From contig MQVO02000246.1 of NCBI GenBank assembly GCA_001986395.2, positions 1-13,366 of the forward strand: a stretch of 13,366 nt of DNA, in the 5' to 3' direction. Origin of the DNA: Irpex lacteus. Taxonomy: Eukaryota; Basidiomycota; Agaricomycetes; Polyporales; Irpicaceae. The notes below the pieces were generated by a model that saw nothing but the letters and a program-made list of their open reading frames with translations, searched no databases and was not told where the DNA came from. The translations under genes and the position numbers were made by a program. Of this stretch, positions 7,692 through 13,366 are shown piece after piece (within the stretch, counting starts at the first letter, position 1; every line of letters starts with the position of its first letter).

Positions 7692-7821
7692 CTAGGGTTA
7701 GAAGGAAGTATAGTATTAGCTCTAGCACACGGATTTTTATCCTGTGGCTTATTTATATAAAATATATGCAGGTGCCGTATTATACAATAGAACTGGAACA
7801 AGAATGACTTCTTTTTTATAG
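7692..7821 (+). pseudogene. nad4: Fragment of NADH dehydrogenase subunit 4 (nad4)
   Basis: The frame at 7692-7757 reads LGLEGSIVLALAHGFLSCGL and FI, then TAA. After a shift, the frame from 7768 reads AGAVLYNRTGTRMTS and then stops at 7819-7821. Together they match the conserved nad4 stretch G-I-E-G-x3-L-x-x-A-H-G-F-x-S-x-G-L-F-I-x-x-G-x-L-Y-x-R-T-x-T-R of complex I, a membrane-embedded proton-pumping subunit. Only about 40 codons are present and they are broken by a shift, so this is a duplicated relic. The functional nad4 must be elsewhere in the genome. It lies beside a palindromic G-run repeat that may have mediated the duplication. Confidence 0.85.
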
Positions 7822-7836
7822 ATAAATACTACCAAA

Positions 7837-7928
7837 CCCAAAAAACTAGGGTCGCGGTAGAAATAATCCCCAAAAAAACTAGTTAGAATTATTTATAATA
7901 CCTAGTTTTTGGGGATGTTTTTTGGGGG
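7837..7928. repeat. Palindromic G-run repeat, full copy with extra half-arm
   Basis: A half-arm CCC-A6-CTAG lies at 7837-7848. The full element follows: left arm CCCC-A7-CTAG (7868-7882), a loop starting TTAGAATT, right arm CTAG-T5-GGGG (7902-7914), then ATG, a T-run and GGGGG. The right arm and tail equal the sequence at 1-27, and the loop start equals that of 1732-1779. Confidence 0.8.
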
Positions 7929-8044
7929 AAGTCTACTTTTATTTAAAAATTCTAAGTATAAAAGTTCACATGAATAAGTGGAAAGTGGATAGTAACTAAA
8001 TTATGTTTAAAAACATCTAAATTTTGATTTTATTTTTATTTATT

Positions 8045-8063
8045 CCTTTTTTATAAAATAAGG
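8045..8063. repeat. CC-T(n)...AAGG hairpin
   Basis: CCTTTTTTATAAAATAAGG is a short T/A-run hairpin of the same style as those at 999-1022 and 5506-5528, just 3' of tRNA-Lys on the - strand. Confidence 0.45.
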
Positions 8064-8083
8064 AGGTAAATACAGGAGGAATA

Positions 8084-8156
8084 TGAAAGCACCTGGACTC
8101 GAACCAGGACTTTCTCCTTAAAAGGGAGACACTCAAACCACTCAAGTTCTGCTTCC
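8084..8156 (-). tRNA. trnK: tRNA-Lys (anticodon TTT)
   Basis: The reverse strand gives a complete 73-nt cloverleaf. The acceptor is GGAAGCA/TGCTTTC with a G-U pair, and the D-arm is ACTT/GAGT. The anticodon stem is TCTCC/GGAGA with loop CTTTTAA, giving anticodon TTT. The T-arm is CCTGG/CCAGG with loop TTCGAGT. The discriminator is A. All stems pair and it is probably functional. Confidence 0.95.
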
Positions 8157-8274
8157 TTATTGTATCTATTGATATTAGCTTACCCTCCTAACACAACCTA
8201 TTAAAAAGAATATAAATATTTCTTTTTTTAAGGCATAAACTCTCCACTTATCCACCCTGCCCTTATTTTATATT

Positions 8275-8345
8275 TACGAGTAATCAGATTCGAACTGATG
8301 ACATCTATTTGGAAGACAGAAGTTATACCCCTTAACTATACTCGC
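8275..8345 (-). tRNA. trnG: tRNA-Gly (anticodon TCC)
   Basis: The reverse strand gives a 71-nt cloverleaf, a usual length for mitochondrial tRNA-Gly. The acceptor is GCGAGTA/TACTCGT, with G-T at the first pair, and the D-arm is GTTA/TAAC. The anticodon stem is TCTGT/ATAGA with loop CTTCCAA, giving anticodon TCC. The T-arm is ATCAG/CTGAT with loop TTCGAAT. Discriminator A. Confidence 0.95.
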
Positions 8346-8663
8346 TTATCTTTATATAAAAAAAATTAGATATATAATATCAATTAAAAAAAAATAACAA
8401 TATATTACATAATTTTTTTATTGTAATATATTTATACTCTTTTATGCCCTTTAATACTTTATTATAGCTTAAAATAAAAAGAAAAGGTGAGATTAAAAAT
8501 TATTGTAATAATTTTTAATAAAAGAACATCATATATATTTAAAATCATTAATTTTATGTTTCCCCTTAAAATTTATACCTATTTGACTATCTATTGTATA
8601 AAATATATAATTATCCTAAAACCTAATTTAATTAAAATAGAGTAGTACTTTGTGTTTTAAAAA
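8346..8663. other. AT-rich spacer with two strong hairpins
   Basis: No gene is seen. There is an 11-bp perfect hairpin at 8399-8432 (AATATATTACA/TGTAATATATT) and a 12-bp perfect hairpin with a 2-base loop at 8493-8518 (TTAAAAATTATT/AATAATTTTTAA). These could be transcript-processing sites or simply palindromic mitochondrial spacer DNA. Confidence 0.5.
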
Positions 8664-8904
8664 TTGCCTGACAGTCAAAAAGAGTTTAATGCTGAAGCAA
8701 ATCAACTTAAAAAAATTATCCTTCATTTTTCGATAAAGAAAGTGAAAAACACTACAAAGGAAGGTTTAGAGCAACTTAAGGAATATCTTGAACAGAAGCT
8801 AAACAAGCTAAAAAAAATATGATGAGGTTAATACTTATCATGAAAATAAAAAAATTAAACAAGATTTTAGCCAAGTTGTGAATGATTTAAAAAATTTACA
8901 GTAA
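8664..8904 (+). pseudogene. Broken small charged, coiled-coil-like ORF of unknown function
   Basis: Reading from TTG 8664 or CCT 8667, the frame gives PDSQKEFNAEANQLKK. The signal then moves between frames: NYPSFFDKESEKHYK, then EGLEQLKEYLEQKLNKLKK, then YDEVNTYHENKKIKQDFSQ and a short tail to TAA at 8902-8904. Each piece is rich in Lys, Glu and Gln and the joins fall at A-runs or a G-run, so a single gene of about 79 codons broken by three single-base shifts is the simplest reading. The composition and heptad-like Leu spacing suggest a helical, coiled-coil protein. There is no upstream ATG. I do not recognise a family; it may be a plasmid accessory gene. Confidence 0.5.
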
Positions 8905-8940
8905 GGATAATAATGAAGTTATTAAAATTTAAATTTAAGC

Positions 8941-8980
8941 TACTATAGCTCAACGGTTAAAACAGAGCACTGTTAATTGT
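8941..8980 (+). pseudogene. 5' part of a tRNA (possibly tRNA-Asn), no 3' half
   Basis: GCTACTATAGCTCAACGGTT has the layout of an acceptor strand followed by a D-arm (GCTC...GAGC), then CTGTTAA, which would be an Asn (GTT) anticodon loop. The anticodon stem does not pair well and no T-arm or matching acceptor strand follows. It is at best a truncated relic. Confidence 0.35.
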
Positions 8981-9047
8981 CTCAATAGGGCATGATAATA
9001 TTAAAATGATACAGTAAATTATTAATAATTATTATATAGCTACTTTC

Positions 9048-9222
9048 CTTATTCCCGGGAGAGCTAGCTCTCACTGTATTACCCTGGCACAATATTTAGA
9101 CAGGACTATAAATTTATATCAATCATTCTTTAATATAAACCCTTAAATTTAATTAATTACAAATAACAATTACATACAATTAAGTACCTTCACTATAATC
9201 CCTAACTGCTGGACACTATTCT
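9048..9222 (-). rRNA. rns: Fragment of mitochondrial small-subunit rRNA (rns), 5' domain to 530 loop, decayed
   Basis: On the reverse strand, AGTCCTGTCTAAATATTGTG is followed by CCAGGGTAATACAG and GAGAGCTAGC. This matches the conserved run before and through the 530 loop (GTGCCAG...GGTAATAC...GCTAGCG), with about 8-11 bases missing after CCAG. Upstream, TCCAGCAGTT...GTGAAGG resembles the conserved stretch near E. coli position 390-420. The piece is only about 175 nt, has an internal deletion in a universally conserved functional loop, and its 3' end fades into AT-rich sequence. It is therefore read as a duplicated relic and not the working rns. Confidence 0.6.
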
Positions 9223-9245
9223 CCTTTTTTTTTTATTAAGGCAAC

Positions 9246-9320
9246 TAAAAAATATTAAACTCGAACCAATACTAATTTTGTGTGTAAAACAAATGCTATA
9301 CCAATTAAGCAAATCCCTTT
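9246..9320 (-). tRNA. Degenerate tRNA-Val (anticodon TAC), possibly a pseudogene
   Basis: The reverse strand has the anticodon stem TTTGT/ACAAA with loop TTTACAC, giving anticodon TAC, a short D-arm (GCT/AGC), and a T-loop TTCGAGT with stem ATTGG/TTAAT including two G-T pairs. The acceptor AAAGGGA/ATTTTTT pairs only through A-T and three G-T pairs with one A-A mismatch. The 75-nt length and discriminator A fit a tRNA. The weak acceptor suggests decay, or a marginal gene relying on editing. It lies between the rnl and rns fragments. Confidence 0.55.
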
Positions 9321-9366
9321 TGTGTATATTTTATTAATAAAATAATTATACTCCTATACTACTAAA

Positions 9367-9659
9367 CCTGTGTCGGTTTAGGGTACGATAATATCATGGT
9401 ATTAGGCCATAACAATTACATTGTTTTCTTGACCCCATACATCTTCCGATGCACAAGATTTGCTGTAACTCGCTCATCGGCTAATAACCTTAGAGATCGT
9501 CCTAACTCAAGACTGTACAACATTGTCTTGAAACCCTTTTACTTACGGTGTGTATGATTATACATACATTATACTACTCATGTTGACATTATCACTTCCA
9601 CGTCGTCCAAATAATAAATCACTATTCTTCAATCGAGTGGAATGCTCCACTACTCCTTA
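9367..9659 (-). rRNA. rnl: Fragment of mitochondrial large-subunit rRNA (rnl), central domain
   Basis: On the reverse strand the fragment ends with TCGTACCCTAAACCGACACA and GG, the near-universal LSU stretch at about E. coli 1660-1685. Upstream in the same order come AAGGGTTTC, a GATCTCTAAGG stretch matching GACCCCTAAGG, ACATGAGTAG matching ACATAAGTA, and GTGGAGCATTCC matching GGGGAGCGTTCTG near E. coli 1240. So it is collinear with roughly E. coli 1240-1685. Weaker similarity may extend to about 9757 (AAACCGTTGG). Downstream of GACACAGG the match fades within about 20 bases into a weak tRNA. It is a partial duplicate or one exon or piece of rnl. No intron core is visible at the edges. Confidence 0.85.
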
Positions 9660-9799
9660 ATTTATATATTTTTATGTTATACAGATTAACTAAAGGCATA
9701 GTTAAAGATTCTACTTCTAATTAAGACCAACGGTTTCATTTTATTGCTTCAGGGCACCCTATAAGAAATAAAATGAAAAGAGGGACCTCTTTTCTCAAA

Positions 9800-9883
9800 A
9801 GGAAACTCCCTTTACGGTAAGAAGGGGTGAGCTGTAAACTCAGTAGCTAGATGCTTTTAAGAGTTCGAATCTCTTGTTTCCTA
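9800..9883 (+). tRNA. trnY: tRNA-Tyr (anticodon GTA), class II with long variable arm
   Basis: A complete 84-nt cloverleaf. The acceptor AGGAAAC/GTTTCCT is perfect and the D-stem is CCTT/AAGG. The anticodon loop is CTGTAAA, giving anticodon GTA, on a 4-bp TGAG/CTCA stem. The variable arm contains AGC/GCT pairing. The T-arm is AAGAG/CTCTT with loop TTCGAAT. Discriminator A. It is the only intact tRNA on the + strand in the window. Confidence 0.95.
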
Positions 9884-9903
9884 AACTATTTTTAGTTATA
9901 TAG

Positions 9904-10210
9904 CCACGTTTCTCAGATATCGCTTTTGCAATTATTACAGGATTAGTTACAGTATCAACTGGATTAATCTTAGAACATTTAATATTAAGAGATATATGGA
10001 TAGTATATAAAGAAGTGCAAACTGAAGAGAAAACTTTAGATTCAATTGTAGATTCAACTCTAGATCAAATAGTAGATTCAACAACAGAAATTGGAATACA
10101 AGTAGAGCCTCTAGAAACTTACACTCAACCTATTGATTCTTGCTAATATTCCTAATTTAGATTATCCTGTAATGGAACCCACTTTAATTAGTAGTATACC
10201 TGAAACTTAA
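9904..10210 (+). pseudogene. Small membrane/acidic ORF without a start and with a frameshift
   Basis: The frame opens after a TAG at 9901-9903 and runs 80 codons to TAA 10144-10146 without an ATG. It begins PRFSDIAFAIITGLVTVST then GLILEHLIL, a probable membrane segment. A charged region follows with an imperfect repeat, LDSIVDST then LDQIVDST, and ends QPIDSC. Just there the neighbouring frame takes over with ILANIPNLDYPVMEPTLISS and stops at TAA 10208-10210. This looks like one gene with a shift near 10135-10146. It follows tRNA-Tyr by about 20 bases. Not recognised; perhaps a plasmid accessory ORF or a truncated host gene. Confidence 0.5.
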
Positions 10211-10280
10211 TTTTTTTTAAATCCGAACGAATAACTTTTTATTTTTAATTAATTTTTTAGTTTAGTTATATATATTTCAG

Positions 10281-10340
10281 GCTTTATATTACAAAGGGTT
10301 ATATTACAAGGGGTTATATTACAAGGGGTTATAAAATAAG
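10281..10340. repeat. Four 15-base tandem repeats downstream of polymerase copy 2
   Basis: Units start at 10281, 10296, 10311 and 10326. The second and third are identical (GGGTTATATTACAAG) and the outer two differ slightly. The array ends 27 bases beyond the polymerase stop on the - strand, mirroring the GGGGTTTAT array at 1986-2086 downstream of copy 1. Confidence 0.8.
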
Positions 10341-10366
10341 ATTATATTATATTATATTACACTATA

Positions 10367-13255
10367 CTATTTAACTTCAATTTCATTATAAATATAAGGT
10401 TTAGTTTTAGTAAGAATATCAAGCCACTGACTTAAGTCTTGTGGATTTTGATTTGGTACATATACAGGCATTCTTTTGTTTGAAGAAGCTCTAAGTTTAT
10501 AACTTGTTTTCAGTATTTCTATTTTTCCCTCAAACATAGTTTTATTCCATTTAACTTGCTCAATTTTTTTATCTGCATCTTTAATCAATAACAATCTCAA
10601 ATCAGAAACATGAATATCTTTTACAGCATTTTTAGTTAGACCTTTAACTTTAATGATTTCATCACCATCAGTAGTAATAATTCCATAAACTTTAGGAGCT
10701 AAAAATACTGCTCTAGTGATTTCACATTCAAGCTTAAATTGACCTAACTTATCACCAACTAATGAAGGTGGTAATGGTGAATCAGTAATAATACTATCCG
10801 TATCTGTATAATATACATTCATATCATCAGTATTTTTAACTTGAGACATTAAGCACCTCGCACCAGCGGTTACCGTAGATGCAATTGCAACATTTACGTC
10901 TAACCCATGGTACATATCCTCTTTATCATCAAATCTATAGTGAATCTGACTAGTTTGTAAAATATAGTAGTCACCTACTCTCAATATATCTGATATAGAT
11001 TCACCAGATTTATCCAAATGCTCTTGCAATAATTTAATTGTGAATTCATCCCTTACATCATATACTTCAACTCCAGAAGATTCAGATTTCATACCAAATT
11101 TTCCATAAAGTGAATTCATTAATAATTTAGCAACTAAATTTAAAGGTCTGATTTAGAGTAAGTCAATCTAATTTCATATAATTTTTTAACATACTCACTG
11201 AAAATATTAGCTTTTTTAAATTTATAACCATTTAGAATCTCGAATTTATATCCTAATGGTTCACACACCTGATATTCATAAGATGAGATCCATCCAGTCC
11301 AAGTACCTAATCCAGCAATAGTTCTTACACCATCAGCAGTTTTGATTCTACGTTGAAGGATTGGATGCATCATGAATTTAGGTGATGTAATTTTACAATA
11401 AAAAAAGTATATATTTTCATCATCAAAGAACCCTTTATTTTCTGCTAACCAATATTTAGTAATATCACCTTCAAATGCAATAGGTTTACCTACAGGCATT
11501 TGTAAAGAAGCCATAACATTAGGGTAAAGAGAATTTACATCATAATAATATAATTTATTTTTTATACCACTTAGAAGATTCTGATTATTACCATTATGGT
11601 TGATATAAACATCTACAGCACCACCAGTATAAGATTCACGGATATCCCATTCAACTCTACCCAGTATCTGATAAATAGTATTTTTAGTCATAAATGAAGA
11701 TTTATAAATCTTCATAGCTAAAGAGGGTAGAGTTAAGGATCCGTGAACATTTAGACTAAATTGGTTAAAGATTAATTCATTAAATTTAAATATAATATCA
11801 AATAAAGCTACACAATCAATACTACAATATTTAATAGCTTCCTCTCTAAAACTCCATACTCTATTTCCATGCTCTTTTTTAATTAAATCATATTCCTCTC
11901 TAGAAATATCTGTAAATAATTCATAAGCAGGGAAAGGACCATTATAATTAATATCAGTTAATTTGAATGGAAAATGAGTTTTAGGAGTAGGAACATTAAA
12001 AGATTTACATAATTTTCTAAGAGACATTGGAAGTAATAATAATGAGTCTTTAAATTTAATTGTAATAAATTTATCCTCCTTATCACCATCTTAGTATCTT
12101 GTATTTTTAAATTAATTAATTATAATTAAAAAAAAAAAAACCAAAAAAATAATAAAGTTTAAGTATGAAAACTCCATCAAATCCCGATAGATTATGAGCG
12201 TATACATATTTTATATTCTTATGCTCAATTAATTGACTAAAAAATGATTTAAACATTTCTACCTGTGATTTCTCACTTAAATCATTGGCATAAGAATAAA
12301 AATGTTTACCATAAACATAACCACAAATTAAATACGGGATTTTGATTTCCTTCAATATTAACTGTCTCAATATCAATAGTGCAATATACACTAGCATCTG
12401 ATATTTTTTTATCTAAATTAATTTTATTGAATGGTTTAGCAGGAATCTCTTTTTCTTTATATACTACTACACCAGTATGATCAATAAATTGTGTATCTTT
12501 ACCAATTTGTCTTGTAAATCCGTTTCCAATAAGTGCAAGAGTATCAACATATTTAAGATCAAATGGTGCTAAATAATATACTTCATTATATCTTGATGAA
12601 GTATTATCATTAGTACCATATACATCGATCTGAATTACTCTATTTTGACTATCTTGAATCATATATCTTATTTTATCACCCATATCTTGACTCATTAAAA
12701 TAGTACCATAATCTGCAGGATTCATACTAAGAGGAAGTTGCATATTATTATAATTATATTTAACAACTGTATATTCTTCTGATTTAGATAGAAGTCTATC
12801 ACCAGCTGCTAAACCATCGCATATATTATAATCAAGAGTTATTGAAATAATTGGTGTATCTTTATAGGTATCATTTAATCCTCCTAATCTTGAAACCAGA
12901 TAATTAGTAAATAAATCTTTATCAGTGAAGTTACATCTTCTCATATGTGCCAAAGTTCTGGTTTCACCATTATGGAATTGAACTTTACATAGAATTAATA
13001 AATGGATATTATCTCTATTAGATAAATGTGCAAATATATCAGTCCAGAATAGAGTGATATATTGAGTTAAAATAGTAGTACTTAATGTAGTACCTTGTTG
13101 TTAATTTATACATTTGTTGTTGTATCATTTTTATTTTTACTTTATAAACCCGGTAGGTACTTAAACTTCAGGGTCCACTGCCCCCACTAATATATTTTTT
13201 CATTTAAGAATAAAACATTACCATACACACTACAACTGTAGATAACTGACTTCAT
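10367..13255 (-). pseudogene. dpo: Family B, protein-primed type DNA polymerase of a linear mitochondrial plasmid, copy 2 (more broken)
   Basis: Same motif order as copy 1: Exo I DIETVN (about 12356-12381), Exo II HNLSGFDG (12171-12205), Exo III YCSIDC (about 11810-11830), motif A DVNSLYPNVM (11511-11550), motif B KLLMNSLYGKFGM (11095-11134), motif C YYTDTDS (10794-10812), APKVYG and KVKGLTK. Breaks: stop codons at 13187-13189 and 13142-13144 in the N-terminal frame, +1 near 13095, +1 in a G-run (C-run on the coding strand) at 12336-12338, a poly-T low-complexity segment replacing conserved sequence at about 12075-12165, and -1 near 11145. The ATG at 13255 aligns roughly with the start region of copy 1. 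It carries about 10 extra residues (around ENKGFFDDENIYF) before FFYCKIT compared with copy 1, and a shorter C-terminal tail. Many substitutions throughout show it is not a recent copy of copy 1. Confidence 0.9.
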
Positions 13256-13366
13256 GTTAATATATTTCATGTATGTGATTGCCGGTTATAATTACAAGTT
13301 CACCTCTTTTATATTTTAATTTAATTTATTACATTTTTAAAAATTTATATTTTATTTTATTTAGGA
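13256..13366. other. AT-rich upstream region of polymerase copy 2
   Basis: No further gene is seen before the window edge. AGAGGTGA on the - strand at about 13301-13308 looks like a ribosome-binding site but is too far from the ATG and is not used by fungal mitochondria. Confidence 0.4.

Noticed and set aside
8941..9050. A tRNA-Asn with an intron running from 8941 to about 9050
   Set aside because: No T-arm or 3' acceptor strand complementary to GCTACTA was found in the following bases; only a 5' fragment is supportable.
2104..13255. A complete integrated linear plasmid bounded by terminal inverted repeats
   Set aside because: I could not find a long inverted repeat pair flanking either polymerase copy, nor a plasmid RNA polymerase gene; only pieces of plasmid content are supported.
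13301..13308. AGAGGTGA on the - strand as a ribosome-binding site for polymerase copy 2
   Set aside because: It is too far from the ATG at 13255, and fungal mitochondria do not use Shine-Dalgarno sites.

Overview
This window looks like part of a fungal mitochondrial genome, probably from an Agaricomycete-type basidiomycete. It is very AT-rich, has no bacterial gene organisation, and carries mitochondrial-type tRNAs (Asp, Lys, Gly, Tyr and a degenerate Val). It also holds pieces of mitochondrial rns, rnl and nad4, a LAGLIDADG homing-endonuclease relic, and family B DNA polymerase genes of the kind carried by linear mitochondrial plasmids. The taxon is inferred from motif style; it was not tested by any search. 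No complete respiratory-chain gene is present, so this is an accessory region.

Layout. 1-1140: AT-rich DNA with hairpins and no gene. 1150-1411 (+): a remnant of a plasmid DNA polymerase ending in a fold-back inverted repeat. 1425-1605: a GC-richer, structured, unexplained segment. 1638-1710 (-): tRNA-Asp, followed by a palindromic G-run repeat. 2104-5036 (-): polymerase copy 1, nearly full length but broken by about three or four single-base shifts. 5295-5444 (-): C-terminal relic of a LAGLIDADG endonuclease. 5669-7329 (-): three tightly packed unknown genes, a soluble or single-anchor protein followed by two related membrane proteins. 7692-7821 (+): nad4 relic. 7837-7928: another palindromic repeat. 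8084-8345 (-): tRNA-Lys and tRNA-Gly. 8664-8904 (+): a broken small coiled-coil ORF. 9048-9659 (-): rns fragment, weak tRNA-Val and rnl fragment. 9800-9883 (+): tRNA-Tyr. 9904-10210 (+): a broken small membrane/acidic ORF. 10367-13255 (-): polymerase copy 2, also broken.

Interpretation. The two long polymerase copies share all exonuclease and polymerase motifs but differ at many residues throughout. They therefore look like two separate integrations of related plasmids, or a very old duplication, and not a recent copy. The third remnant lies in the opposite orientation. The plasmid genes sit among duplicated scraps of host mitochondrial genes, which suggests a recombination hotspot that collects plasmid and duplicated DNA. 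The tRNAs are the only features that look intact and functional for the host. The best candidates for something undescribed are the three-gene cassette at 5669-7329 with its paralogous membrane proteins, the recurrent shift pattern in the polymerase copies, and the repeat arrays just downstream of both polymerase stops. I assumed the mould mitochondrial code (TGA = Trp), but no intact gene here depends on it.
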